The notes beneath the pieces were generated by a model. The model saw only the letters and a list, made by a program, of their open reading frames with translations, was not told the origin of the DNA and searched no databases. The position numbers were made by a program, and so were the translations under genes. A DNA stretch of 51,951 nt from CAAGNP01 sp045595965 (GTDB lineage Bacteria > Bacteroidota > Bacteroidia > Bacteroidales > UBA932): the NCBI GenBank assembly GCA_045595965.1, contig JAZOBN010000019.1, positions 1-51,951 of the forward strand, given 5' to 3'. Within the stretch, counting starts at the first letter, position 1. Every line of letters starts with the position of its first letter. Positions 1-7,989 of this stretch are shown here, piece by piece.

Positions 1-94
1 ATTCATGGATATAATTTATACTACATCCATTCTCAAGCATATGCATATACTTCAATCGTTCTGCATAGCCGTGTTTCTTGTACTTTTTAGACAT
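1..94 (-). CDS. IS3-family transposase OrfA, N-terminal 31 residues (partial)
   Basis: Starting at the ATG at 94-92 on the minus strand, the frame reads MSKKYKKHGYAERLKYMHML and continues open to the window edge. This is the basic, helix-turn-helix-type N-terminus typical of IS3-family OrfA, which binds the terminal repeats and forms OrfAB with OrfB by frameshifting. Only 31 codons are present. The start codon follows 5-6 bases after the subterminal hairpin, so the promoter must lie in or across the IS end. Family assignment rests on the N-terminal pattern plus the IS end; the exact IS name is not known. Confidence 0.75.
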   Translation of the reverse strand, partial: MSKKYKKHGYAERLKYMHMLENGCSINYIHE

Positions 95-133
95 AACAAA
101 ACCCCGAAAGTTTTTTGTCTAACTTTCGGGGTT
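95..133 (-). terminator. Perfect 13-bp hairpin plus T-rich tract inside the IS left end
   Basis: On the minus strand AACCCCGAAAGTT (133-121) pairs perfectly with AACTTTCGGGGTT (112-100) across an 8-base loop, followed by TTTTGTT. This is a canonical intrinsic terminator. It lies wholly inside the IS, just upstream of OrfA. Its likely job is to stop transcription entering the transposase gene from the neighbouring operon; it now also ends the trmN operon. Confidence 0.75.
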
Positions 134-901
134 CATGTCATAGTCGGCCTTTTTTTTATCCAGAAGGTAAGGATATACCATAGAGTTATATTGAGGAGAA
201 TCTATCATGCATAACTCAGAAATATCAGGCTGCATGGAAGGCTCATTTACCGGAAGAAGATGGAACTCCATCAAATACCTTTTACAAGGTTTCCCTATCT
301 TAGTATAGACTTTTGTAAGCCTGGCAAGAGATAGCCTGTTTTCAGAGTCTGTCCCTACATGGGCAAGGGTAGCCTCTTTTATAAATAACTCCCCTTCATC
401 ACATGGCAATATAAGTGAGAATTTCCCCTTCACATTGAGAAGGGTGATTATCCCTTTTATCAAATCTCCAAAAGGGAGAGAGTCTGTATGTCGTGTATTG
501 CTCCTTCTGGCAGATGGAGCTTTTAGGGAATCTACAAAAAAAGGTGGATTGGAAAATATATGATCATATTTAACCCCTTTCAGCATTTGTAACGGGATCT
601 CCTTAACCGAGAGGATATCACTCCAAGGTGAGATTAAAAAGTTGTGTGCAGCCTCCTCTACTGACTCTTTATCAATATCAATAGCATCAATCTGTACCCC
701 TTTGTTACCAGATACTTTCTGTGCTGCCATCAATGCAACAACACCTGTTCCTGTCCCTACATCAAGCATTCTCTTTTCGCTTTCATCAATTGAAAGCCAT
801 GCTCCGAGAAGGACACTGTCGGTCCCAAGCTTCATTGCTGAAGCAACATTCTTTACCTTGAATTGCTTAAACTGAAAATACTCCATCTGCGATTTTTCCA
901 T
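119..901 (-). CDS. trmN: tRNA1(Val) (adenine37-N6)-methyltransferase, 3' end altered by an IS
   Basis: This is a 260-residue SAM-dependent methyltransferase of the TrmN6/YfiC family, which makes m6A37 in tRNA1(Val). The N-terminal FKQFKV...MKLGTDSVLLGAW signature, the SAM loop DVGTGTGVVAL and the catalytic NPPF motif (SNPPFFVDS) are all present. The last five residues (MNPES) and the stop are encoded by the left end of the IS3 element, whose tip lies at 135. The native C-terminus is therefore replaced, though only near the end of the usual length. The start at 901 overlaps the upstream ABC gene by 35 bases; Met6 at 886 is an alternative start matching homologue N-termini better. It is the last gene of the minus-strand operon. 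The catalytic core looks intact. Confidence 0.9.
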   Translation of the reverse strand: MEKSQMEYFQFKQFKVKNVASAMKLGTDSVLLGAWLSIDESEKRMLDVGTGTGVVALMAAQKVSGNKGVQIDAIDIDKESVEEAAHNFLISPWSDILSVKEIPLQMLKGVKYDHIFSNPPFFVDSLKAPSARRSNTRHTDSLPFGDLIKGIITLLNVKGKFSLILPCDEGELFIKEATLAHVGTDSENRLSLARLTKVYTKIGKPCKRYLMEFHLLPVNEPSMQPDISELCMIDSPQYNSMVYPYLLDKKKADYDMNPES

Positions 902-1535
902 CCGCCATCTCGATCATCCTGTCTGACATCATTGCCAAATCTTTGTCATGTGTCACAATTATAACGGTCAACCCATATTTGTCCCTGAGATTGAAGAACA
1001 ACTGATGAATCTCTTTTTTGGTGTTGCTGTCGAGGTTTCCTGAGGGCTCATCTGCAAAAAGTATGGCCGGTCTGTTTATTATAGCCCTTGCTATCGCCAC
1101 CCTTTGCTGTTCTCCTCCCGAAAGTTCAGATGGTTTGTGGTCAAATCTCTCCCCTAACCCCAACTCTGTCAACAGATCTTTTGCCTTTGCTTTAGCACTT
1201 ACTGATGATTCTCCGGCAATCAAAGCCGGCATCATCACATTCTCAAGAGCTGTAAATTCTGGCAATAGGTGGTGAAATTGGAAAACAAATCCTATCTTTT
1301 TATTTCTGAACTCTGACAACTTGTCTTGTGTCAGAGAGAATATATCTACATCATCAATAAGCACCCTTCCACTATCAGGAACAGACAGCGAACCGAGGAT
1401 CTGCAAGAGAGTTGATTTTCCGGCACCACTTGCCCCTACAATAGAAACAACTTCCGCCCTGTCCGAACGGAAGTCTATCCCTTTAAGCACTTTGAGTATC
1501 CCAAAAGATTTCTCTATATTTTCTGCTGCAATCAT
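867..1535 (-). CDS. ABC transporter ATPase, LolD/MacB type
   Basis: This 222-residue protein is a stand-alone ABC ATPase. Walker A is GASGAGKST (residues 34-42), the signature is SGGEQQRVAIARA, and Walker B plus the following LFADEPSGNLDS are typical of the LolD/MacB/FtsE clade. That clade powers lipoprotein release or mechanotransmission complexes with FtsX-like permeases. No permease sits beside it; the nearest FtsX-like permease is at 28440-29711 in another operon, so the partner is unknown. It overlaps the preceding gene by 4 bases (ATGA), indicating translational coupling. Its place after an ECF sigma cassette and a Spy/CpxP-like protein suggests an envelope role, but that is inference. 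Confidence 0.85.
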   Translation of the reverse strand: MIAAENIEKSFGILKVLKGIDFRSDRAEVVSIVGASGAGKSTLLQILGSLSVPDSGRVLIDDVDIFSLTQDKLSEFRNKKIGFVFQFHHLLPEFTALENVMMPALIAGESSVSAKAKAKDLLTELGLGERFDHKPSELSGGEQQRVAIARAIINRPAILFADEPSGNLDSNTKKEIHQLFFNLRDKYGLTVIIVTHDKDLAMMSDRMIEMADGKIADGVFSV

Positions 1536-2014
1536 CTCTTTCCCTCTGGTTTTTTGGTCTCCTTTTCATAGTTCCATTCCCTCCACATCTGGGTAAGCTT
1601 CTTTCTGAACCCATCCTCTGCGACAAATATCTTGGCGACCTTCTCTACAGGAAGTATCTTGTAGAACTCCTCAATATACACCTCATATACATCACTCTCA
1701 TTCTTCATACAAGAAGTATATGTTTTAATGAGTTTTTTCATCTCCACTTCTGAGTAATTTCCCTCTTTATTGAGTTTTTTGATACTCTTCAGAGCTTTTC
1801 TTGTTGCAGAGTTTGCACTTTGTCTGTCATCCCACCATTTATTGTATATGGGCCAGAAAGCCTGTGCCTCTTCTGAGGTCAAAGAGAGTTCCTGTGTAAA
1901 ATATGCAATTTTTGCCGAAATCACCTTTTCGTGAATTTCATCTTTACTTGGTTGCTGTCCAAACATAGTAATGGAGAGCCCCAAAAAACATAAAACAAAC
2001 AATATTCTATTCAT
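1532..2014 (-). CDS. Spy/CpxP-like small periplasmic helical protein
   Basis: The protein has 160 residues. A hydrophobic signal peptide (about 1-19, ending SITMFGQ) is followed by a charged, all-helical region. The segment LTSEEAQAFWPIYNKWWDDR resembles the LTxxQ-type helices of Spy/CpxP/periplasmic sensor families, in which small helical proteins sense or buffer envelope stress. It overlaps the anti-sigma gene by 8 bases upstream and the ABC ATPase gene by 4 bases downstream. Co-transcription with an ECF sigma/anti-sigma pair suggests it is a chaperone or ligand-sensing partner of that system. The family assignment is by pattern, not by a diagnostic motif; it could be another DUF of similar helical design. 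Confidence 0.6.
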   Translation of the reverse strand: MNRILFVLCFLGLSITMFGQQPSKDEIHEKVISAKIAYFTQELSLTSEEAQAFWPIYNKWWDDRQSANSATRKALKSIKKLNKEGNYSEVEMKKLIKTYTSCMKNESDVYEVYIEEFYKILPVEKVAKIFVAEDGFRKKLTQMWREWNYEKETKKPEGKR

Positions 2015-2489
2015 ATTCGTGCAAATCCAAATAATCTATAATTTCACTATGATTCAAAGTCTCTTCAATTTCTGAAGCCAAGTCTTCATTGATCTCAAAT
2101 TTTACCTCATGATAGTCAAAATCTATTTCATGGTAAAGGTAGTCAATAAAATCCTCCCTTAAGTAACCTTTTTCAATTAAATACGAAAAATAGTCACCTC
2201 TATGAAAATCTGTATCATTGTTCGGGGTTGTATTTGTAAGATGCATAACACCATAACCCATACCAAAAATCAGCAAGAAAGAGAATGCAAGGGCAAAACC
2301 GCTCTTCAATGCCGAAAAGAGAGGGGTATGCACTTCTGACTCCCCTTTTATCTTCTCTCTGACAGAGTCCTCTAAAGTGGAGAAATATCCGTCAGGAAGT
2401 ATAAATGGGTTCTCTTTCCAACTCTTGTCGTCAAGATTTATATCTGGTTTCTTTTTCATATTCTCATCATTAGACTTAAATAATTGCAA
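2007..2489 (-). CDS. Probable membrane-anchored anti-sigma factor
   Basis: This 160-residue protein has a cytoplasmic N-terminal part with the segment ENPFILPDGYFSTLEDSV, a pattern common in Bacteroidota proteins encoded just after ECF sigma factors. One membrane helix spans about residues 62-83, and a short acidic periplasmic tail follows (EINEDLASEIEETLNH). It starts 5 bases after the sigma gene stops and overlaps the next gene by 8 bases. Position and topology (cytoplasmic domain, one TM, periplasmic domain) are those of an anti-sigma factor. No zinc-binding HxxxCxxC motif is present, so it is not a classical ZAS domain. Met11 (2459) is an alternative start. Confidence 0.65.
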   Translation of the reverse strand: MQLFKSNDENMKKKPDINLDDKSWKENPFILPDGYFSTLEDSVREKIKGESEVHTPLFSALKSGFALAFSFLLIFGMGYGVMHLTNTTPNNDTDFHRGDYFSYLIEKGYLREDFIDYLYHEIDFDYHEVKFEINEDLASEIEETLNHSEIIDYLDLHEYE

Positions 2490-2494
2490 AAAGA

Positions 2495-3037
2495 TTAAAT
2501 TTTCTCTTCAATAAATTTCTTCACCTTCTGATATGCATGATGGTAGGATGCCTTCAACGAACCCTCTGTCCCCCCCAGAACATCTACAATATCCTCATAC
2601 TTCATCTCCTCAAAATACCTCATGACAAAAACTGTCCTCTGTTTTGAAGGGAGGGATTGTATTGCTTTATATAGAGTGATTTTCAAATCATCTCCATTGA
2701 AATATGGATCCGATTCGAGATTGTGGAGAACAGAACTGTCTCTTTCAATTGAGAAGATGTTCTTCATTCTCTCCCTTTTCAGATATGAGAGAGTTTCATT
2801 TGTGGCTATTCTATACAACCATGTAAAAAGTTTGGATTCTTCCCTGAAATCAGGGAGAGATCTCCAAACTTTCACTAATGTGTTCTGAAGCAAATCATTT
2901 GTCTGATCGTGGTCCAGAACTATTTGTCTGATATGCCAATAGAGTCTTTCCGAATATTTGCGCACAATCAAGTTGAAAGCATACTCCTCTCTCCCCTCTT
3001 CTTTGTAAATATTCAGGATATCCCTATCATCAAGCAT
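2495..3037 (-). CDS. ECF-type RNA polymerase sigma factor
   Basis: This 180-residue protein has the two-domain ECF layout. Sigma region 2 (about 20-90) contains NDLLQNTLVKVWRSL and FTWLYRIATNETLSYL. Region 4 (about 115-175) contains LPSKQRTVFVMRYFEEMKYEDIVDVLGGTEGSLKASYHHA, the -35-binding helix-turn-helix. It recruits RNA polymerase to an alternative promoter set and is presumably held by the product of the next gene. Its start overlaps the 3' end of the transketolase C-subunit gene by 8 bases, so its expression is tied to a carbon-metabolism transcript, an unusual arrangement. Confidence 0.93.
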   Translation of the reverse strand: MLDDRDILNIYKEEGREEYAFNLIVRKYSERLYWHIRQIVLDHDQTNDLLQNTLVKVWRSLPDFREESKLFTWLYRIATNETLSYLKRERMKNIFSIERDSSVLHNLESDPYFNGDDLKITLYKAIQSLPSKQRTVFVMRYFEEMKYEDIVDVLGGTEGSLKASYHHAYQKVKKFIEEKI

Positions 3038-3986
3038 TTTTTCTACTCAAAACCTTTTTAACAGATTCTACTATATTCTCCGCGGTTAGACCATAGAGTT
3101 TCATTAGCTCTGATGGGGTGCCGCTCTGTCCGAATTTGTCGTTTACCGAAACAAATTCAAGTGGAGTAGGACACTCTCTTGCCAGTACTCCTGAAACCAG
3201 TTCTCCTAAACCACCGGCAATAAAATGTTCTTCAGCGCAAACGACCGCTTTTGTCTTTTTAGCTGATTCTATGACACCCTTTTCATCCAAAGGTTTAATA
3301 GTATGTATATTTATCAATTCTACAGAAATACCCTCTTTTTCCAACATATCAGCAGCCTGAATAGCCTCCCAAACCAAATGGCCGGTAGCAAAGATTGTCA
3401 CATCTGTCCCTTCAATCAATTTAAGAGCTTTACCAATCTCAAACATCTGATCTTCAGGGGTAAAATTGGGGACGCTCGGTCTTCCGAATCTCAAATATAC
3501 AGGTCCTTTATGCTCTGCAACTGCGATTGTTGCAGCCTTTGTCTGGTTGTAGTCACAAGGATTGATCACTGTCATCCCAGGCAACATGCGCATAAGTCCC
3601 AGATCTTCCATTGTCTGATGGGTCGCACCATCTTCTCCCAATGTGATTCCAGCATGCGAAGCACAAATCTTAACGTTTGTGTCACTATAAGCGACTGCCT
3701 GACGGATCTGGTCATATACCCTTGCTGTAACAAAGTTTGCAAAAGATCCTACAAATGGAATCTTCCCGCTTAAAGAGAGGCCTGCGGCAACGCCAATCAT
3801 ATTGGCCTCCGCAATACCTGCCTGGAAGAATCTCTCGGGATGCTCCTTAGCAAATTTATCCATTTTCAAAGAACCTGTAAGGTCTGCGCAAAGTGCTACC
3901 ACTTGTGGGTTGGAATTGCCCAATTCAGCAAGTCCTGCACCAAATCCTGAACGTGTGTCCTTATTGCCTGTGTTTTCGAATTTCAT
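3030..3986 (-). CDS. tkt: Transketolase, C-terminal subunit
   Basis: This 318-residue protein matches the second half of transketolase. It has the pyrimidine-binding domain (about 1-170, with RFFQAGIAEANMIGVAAGL and GATHQTMEDLGLMRMLPG) and the C-terminal transketolase domain (about 190-315, with EHFIAGGLG). The Glu of QAGIAEANM is the conserved residue that activates thiamine diphosphate. It pairs with the N-terminal subunit at 5254-6099 to move two-carbon units in the non-oxidative pentose phosphate pathway. Two-subunit transketolases are known, but here two envelope genes lie between the halves. The start is 3 bases after the preceding stop. Confidence 0.95.
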   Translation of the reverse strand: MKFENTGNKDTRSGFGAGLAELGNSNPQVVALCADLTGSLKMDKFAKEHPERFFQAGIAEANMIGVAAGLSLSGKIPFVGSFANFVTARVYDQIRQAVAYSDTNVKICASHAGITLGEDGATHQTMEDLGLMRMLPGMTVINPCDYNQTKAATIAVAEHKGPVYLRFGRPSVPNFTPEDQMFEIGKALKLIEGTDVTIFATGHLVWEAIQAADMLEKEGISVELINIHTIKPLDEKGVIESAKKTKAVVCAEEHFIAGGLGELVSGVLARECPTPLEFVSVNDKFGQSGTPSELMKLYGLTAENIVESVKKVLSRKNA

Positions 3987-3989
3987 AGC

Positions 3990-4589
3990 TTAAAATACAG
4001 AGAAAAATATACCTAAGTTAAAATATAGATTCTGAGCCTTGTTGGTAGCCCAGTTGTATCCGACTGCTGCATTGGCACCCCAATGAACATCTTTGCCGAA
4101 GGGTACAAGAATTCCCACTTCAGGGCTCATCAAAAAGCCCCAAGATGAGTCTGAGAACTGATATTCCTGAATCTGGGTGTTCACCACATAGCTTGTGGCA
4201 CCAAGCCCGGCACTCGCATAGACCTTGACAAAACTATACGGATTGAAAAGGTATTTGAATTGTGCCTTCATAGGAATATTTTGTACTGTCTTGTAGACAG
4301 CAGCATAAATAGCTGCATTGTCATTGATCGGATAAACTTGTGGTGGAGTCTGCTTGCTGTTGAGATTCCACGCAAAGTCAACCCCTACTCCAATATGGTC
4401 AGTCACAAAGTATGTAAAGTTGAAATCGGCACCATTCAGACACATATTGGGGATGAAAGCTGCTGACTCACCGATAGGTAATGAACTCTGCCAGTTGAAA
4501 GAATACACTTGTGTATATCTGTGGCTTGACTGAGCAAAAGAGGTTGCTGCCACCAAAATAGCTATTGCTAATGTTATAATCTTTTTCAT
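3990..4589 (-). CDS. Small outer-membrane beta-barrel protein
   Basis: This 199-residue protein has a clear signal peptide (residues 1-19, cut after TSFAQ). The rest is made of alternating polar/hydrophobic strands, with glycine/aromatic turns and a terminal phenylalanine (LGIFFSVF), as in eight-stranded OmpW/OmpX/PorT-like barrels. The function is not known; small barrels of this kind serve as pores, adhesins or structural proteins. It sits between the two transketolase subunit genes (17-base gap before, 3-base gap after), directly after a DUF4136 lipoprotein, and is probably co-transcribed with them. Confidence 0.75.
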   Translation of the reverse strand: MKKIITLAIAILVAATSFAQSSHRYTQVYSFNWQSSLPIGESAAFIPNMCLNGADFNFTYFVTDHIGVGVDFAWNLNSKQTPPQVYPINDNAAIYAAVYKTVQNIPMKAQFKYLFNPYSFVKVYASAGLGATSYVVNTQIQEYQFSDSSWGFLMSPEVGILVPFGKDVHWGANAAVGYNWATNKAQNLYFNLGIFFSVF

Positions 4590-4606
4590 AATCGCTCTCT
4601 CCTTAA

Positions 4607-5242
4607 TTATTTGGTATTGACAGGTGGCATCATATCAAAACATTGGCCTATAGCCTGAGCCCTCTCCTGGGATGTGTGTGAGGAGTTCAAGATACTCCTT
4701 ACAAGGCCGTGCCATACGATAGGGGGATTTGATCCCTCACTCATGTTCGCATAATCAACTATCTCTATAATGAGACTCCCGGTTGAATATGAAGTAGCTA
4801 CGGGATACATAGGATAAGGGTAGTAAGGATAGAAAGGATAGTATGATGGATAATACCAGTCATAATACCACCAATAATCCCAACCCCACCAGTAACCCGG
4901 ATAGATAGTGGTTGTAGTGCTTACAAGGTATGCAAGATCTACAATCATATCGGGAGCCTGACCAGCCGCTGCAACTGAATAGCCCAATGAGGTCAATTCA
5001 CTTGTAACTGCCGACTTTACCTCTTCTGTAAGATTGTTTTTCTTACGTACACTCTTGTCACTGTCCGCATACAGAATGGAATCAGCCACTACAAATGTTT
5101 TGAATTGTGAAAAATCTGTGTCAGCAGATCTATATGCCACCGATACAAATTGTTCTACAGTTTCGTCATAATCTTCATTGAAGACAGTACAACTTGTCGC
5201 CGATAGGGCTGCCACAATGAATAGTAAAAATAATTTTTTCAT
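4607..5242 (-). CDS. DUF4136-type lipoprotein with Tyr/Trp/Pro-rich insert
   Basis: This 211-residue lipoprotein carries lipobox LSATSC, with Cys18 as the lipid anchor. The layout, with a FSQFKTFVVADS segment, a helical part with ELTSLGYSVA and a C-terminal GSLIIEIVD...IVWHGLVRSI part, matches DUF4136 proteins, whose function is unknown. Between the halves lies a striking stretch at residues 114-147 holding 14 Tyr, 6 Trp and 7 Pro in 34 positions. Such aromatic, proline-rich spacers occur in some homologues as an extended loop. It lies 11 bases after the transketolase N-subunit gene in the same operon. Confidence 0.8.
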   Translation of the reverse strand: MKKLFLLFIVAALSATSCTVFNEDYDETVEQFVSVAYRSADTDFSQFKTFVVADSILYADSDKSVRKKNNLTEEVKSAVTSELTSLGYSVAAAGQAPDMIVDLAYLVSTTTTIYPGYWWGWDYWWYYDWYYPSYYPFYPYYPYPMYPVATSYSTGSLIIEIVDYANMSEGSNPPIVWHGLVRSILNSSHTSQERAQAIGQCFDMMPPVNTK

Positions 5243-5253
5243 CTCTCTCTAAA

Positions 5254-6099
5254 TTAAAAATCTCCTAATGTCTCTTCCAATTGAGACAAAGCTTTCTCAC
5301 AAAGTTCTGCAGAAGGAGCTTTTCCGTGCCATTCGCATGTGCCGGACATAAAGTCAACACCATGGCCCATATCTGTCTTGAACAGTATCATAACCGGAGC
5401 GCCTTGTCCTGAAAGAGATTTTGCCTTGTCGAAAGCGTCAAGTATTGTGCCAAAATCGTGTCCGTCGGCTACCAGCACCTTCCATCCGAATTTCTCCCAT
5501 TTTCCTTGAAGATCTCCAAGGGAGATAACAGAGTCGACTGTTCCATCTATCTGTTGACCGTTCCAGTCAGTCATTGCGATGACATTGTCAACCTTATGGT
5601 GTGCACCAAACATTGCTGCCTCCCATACCTGACCCTCCTGTGATTCTCCATCACCCATCAATACATAAACAAGATTTGGATCATTGTCACTTTTCTTAGC
5701 CAAAGCGGCACCAAGAGCAACAGACAACCCCTGACCAAGGGATCCGGCAGCCTCATAAATACCCGGCAATGATTTTCTTACAGATGGGTGACCTTGAAGT
5801 CGTGTACCAACTTTCCTGAATGTGGATAGCTCACTCACCGGGAAATATCCTGTTCGTGCGAGGAGACTGTAAAATACTGGGGTCATGTGGCCTGCCGACA
5901 AGAAAAACATATCATTCCCTTTTCCATCCCTGCTCCAGTTCTTAGGGTCGTGTTTCATCACTTTGCAAAACAAAGCTGTAAGAATATCTGTACTACTCAT
6001 TGATCCGCCCGGGTGGCCGGATTTTGCAAGAGTCACCATTCTAAGAATATCTCTTCTGACTTGAGAGGATATTTTTTTAAGATCTTCGGTATTGTTCAT
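5254..6099 (-). CDS. tkt: Transketolase, N-terminal (diphosphate-binding) subunit
   Basis: This 281-residue protein is the thiamine-diphosphate-binding half of transketolase. Key features are AKSGHPGGSMSSTDI near the N-terminus, and GDGESQEGQVWEAAMFGAHHKVDNVIAMTDWN, which is the GDG...N ThDP/Mg motif. It acts with the subunit at 3030-3986. It is the first gene of the minus-strand run, divergent from lepA. A near-match TATCTTAG to the TAnnTTTG promoter element lies in the intergenic region on the minus strand, but I regard it as weak. Confidence 0.95.
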   Translation of the reverse strand: MNNTEDLKKISSQVRRDILRMVTLAKSGHPGGSMSSTDILTALFCKVMKHDPKNWSRDGKGNDMFFLSAGHMTPVFYSLLARTGYFPVSELSTFRKVGTRLQGHPSVRKSLPGIYEAAGSLGQGLSVALGAALAKKSDNDPNLVYVLMGDGESQEGQVWEAAMFGAHHKVDNVIAMTDWNGQQIDGTVDSVISLGDLQGKWEKFGWKVLVADGHDFGTILDAFDKAKSLSGQGAPVMILFKTDMGHGVDFMSGTCEWHGKAPSAELCEKALSQLEETLGDF

Positions 6100-6140
6100 A
6101 TAGAAAAAATATCTTGATTATTATGCTAAGATAGCGTGAA

Positions 6141-6173
6141 TTTGAGAAAAAACAAATTAGAATTGTATATTTG
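6141..6173 (+). promoter_or_regulatory. lepA promoter, -33 TTTG and -7 TATATTTG
   Basis: TTTG at 6141-6144 and TATATTTG at 6166-6173 are separated by 21 bases, matching the Bacteroidota housekeeping promoter TTTG-N19..21-TAnnTTTG. The lepA start codon follows 19 bases later with no clear Shine-Dalgarno sequence. Confidence 0.7.
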
Positions 6174-6192
6174 CGACAAGAAAATTTAGAGA

Positions 6193-7980
6193 ATGAAGCA
6201 CACTAGAAATTTTTGCATTATTGCACATATCGATCACGGTAAAAGCACCCTTGCGGACCGTTTGCTGGAGGAGACAAATACCCTTAATGCCCGCGAAATG
6301 GAGAATCAGGTCCTCGACTCGATGGATCTCGAAAAGGAGAAGGGCATTACTATCAAATCACACGCTATACAGATGCAGTACAACTATAAGGGGGAGAATT
6401 ATACACTCAACCTCCTTGATACCCCGGGACACGTTGACTTCTCATACGAAGTTTCCCGCGCAATTGCTTCTTGCGAGGGGGCACTGCTGGTTGTAGATGC
6501 AACTCAGGGTATTCAGGCCCAGACCATCTCAAACTTGTATCTGGCCATTGAACACAATCTTGAAATCATCCCTGTTCTTAATAAAATAGACATGGATGCC
6601 GCTATGGTAGATGTGGTAAAAGACCAGATCATTGATCTTATCGGCTGCAATGATGAAGATATACTTTTGTGTAGTGCAAAAACCGGAGCTGGTGTTCCCG
6701 AGATTCTTGATGCTATCGTTGAGAGGGTTCCAGCCCCTGTAGGTGATCCCCAGGCCCCCCTTCAGGCTCTGATTTTCGATTCTGTATTCAATTCATTCAG
6801 AGGTATTATCGCATACTTCAAAGTTGAAAACGGAGTTATCCGCAAAGGTGACAAAGTCAAGTTCTTCAATACAGGAAAAGAGTATGTTGCAGATGAAGTT
6901 GGATATTTGAGGATGAAGTTGTGTCCTACAGATGAAGTTTCAACAGGCAATGTGGGGTACATCATATCCGGCATAAAGACAGCAGTAGAGGTGAAAGTGG
7001 GCGACACCATTACACATGTTGATAACCCCTGTGACACATCCATTGCCGGCTTTGAAGAGGTAAAACCAATGTTGTTCGCCGGTGTATATCCTGTTGATAC
7101 AGATGAATATGAGGACTTGCGTGCATCGCTTGAAAAACTGCAATTAAATGATGCATCCCTTGTCTTTGAACCTGAATCTTCATTGGCATTGGGATTTGGT
7201 TTCCGCTGTGGCTTCCTTGGTCTGCTCCACCTTGAAATCATGCAGGAGAGACTTTATAGGGAGTTTGATATGGATGTCATCACCACTGTCCCCAACGTCT
7301 CTTACAAAGTGCATACAACACAGGGAGAGGTAATTGATGTCCATAACCCATCAGGGTTGCCGGCTCCAACCCTGATAAAAGAGATTGAAGAACCATATAT
7401 CAAAGCGCAGATCATCTCAAAAAGTGAATTCTTCGGTCCTATCATGAAATTGTGCCTTGACAAGAGAGGTATCCTCATCAACCAGCACTTTATCACATCA
7501 GACAGAGTTGAACTGACCTACGAAATGCCTTTGGCTGAGATCGTATTTGATTTCTATGACAAACTGAAATCTATATCAAAAGGGTATGCCTCTTTCGACT
7601 ACCATCTGTGCGGATACAAGAAAGCAGACCTTGTAAAACTTGATATCCTCCTTAACTCTGAACCTGTAGATGCCCTCTCATCTCTAATTCACAGAGAAAG
7701 GGCCTATGACTTCGGGCGCAGAATGTGCGAAAAGCTTAAGGAACTTATCCCAAGACAACAGTTTGACATCGCTATCCAGGCTGCTATCGGAGCCAAGATT
7801 ATTGCTCGCGAAACGGTAAAGGCCGTCCGTAAGGATGTTACTGCCAAATGTTACGGTGGTGACATAACACGTAAACGCAAACTTCTGGAGAAACAGAAGA
7901 AAGGGAAGAAACGTATGCGTCAGATCGGTAATGTAGAGGTGCCTCAGTCGGCATTTATGGCGGTACTCAAGCTTGACTAA
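6193..7980 (+). CDS. lepA: Elongation factor 4 (LepA), back-translocating GTPase
   Basis: This 595-residue protein has the full LepA layout. The GTPase domain carries P-loop AHIDHGKST, switch II DTPGHVDF and NKID. Domain II and two EF-G-like domains follow (LGFGFRCGFLGLLHLEIMQERL is the LepA hallmark), then the LepA-specific C-terminal domain with AKCYGGDITRKRKLLEKQKKGKKRM. LepA binds ribosomes and remodels or back-translocates stalled complexes at the inner membrane. In contrast to the EF-G paralogue at 9778-11931, the catalytic switch II histidine is present. It is a single-gene unit, ending 9 bases before the convergent SDR gene. Confidence 0.98.
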   Translation: MKHTRNFCIIAHIDHGKSTLADRLLEETNTLNAREMENQVLDSMDLEKEKGITIKSHAIQMQYNYKGENYTLNLLDTPGHVDFSYEVSRAIASCEGALLVVDATQGIQAQTISNLYLAIEHNLEIIPVLNKIDMDAAMVDVVKDQIIDLIGCNDEDILLCSAKTGAGVPEILDAIVERVPAPVGDPQAPLQALIFDSVFNSFRGIIAYFKVENGVIRKGDKVKFFNTGKEYVADEVGYLRMKLCPTDEVSTGNVGYIISGIKTAVEVKVGDTITHVDNPCDTSIAGFEEVKPMLFAGVYPVDTDEYEDLRASLEKLQLNDASLVFEPESSLALGFGFRCGFLGLLHLEIMQERLYREFDMDVITTVPNVSYKVHTTQGEVIDVHNPSGLPAPTLIKEIEEPYIKAQIISKSEFFGPIMKLCLDKRGILINQHFITSDRVELTYEMPLAEIVFDFYDKLKSISKGYASFDYHLCGYKKADLVKLDILLNSEPVDALSSLIHRERAYDFGRRMCEKLKELIPRQQFDIAIQAAIGAKIIARETVKAVRKDVTAKCYGGDITRKRKLLEKQKKGKKRMRQIGNVEVPQSAFMAVLKLD

Positions 7981-7989
7981 GCGACAACT

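Larger units (their letters stand above)
1..135 (-). mobile_element. IS3-family insertion sequence, left (5') end, truncated by window edge
   Basis: The minus strand from position 135 inward begins TGAACCCCGAAAGTTAGAC. This closely resembles the IS end at the other side of the window (TGACCCCCAAAAGTTGGAC at 51818). It is followed by a perfect 13-bp subterminal hairpin and then the start of an OrfA reading frame. This is the layout of the left end of an IS3-family element. The element continues beyond base 1, so its full length and any target duplication cannot be seen. Confidence 0.8.

Noticed and set aside
5..214. Open frame of 69 codons on the plus strand at the left edge
   Set aside because: It runs antisense through the IS left end, its hairpin and the end of trmN; the protein resembles nothing and OrfA on the other strand explains the region.
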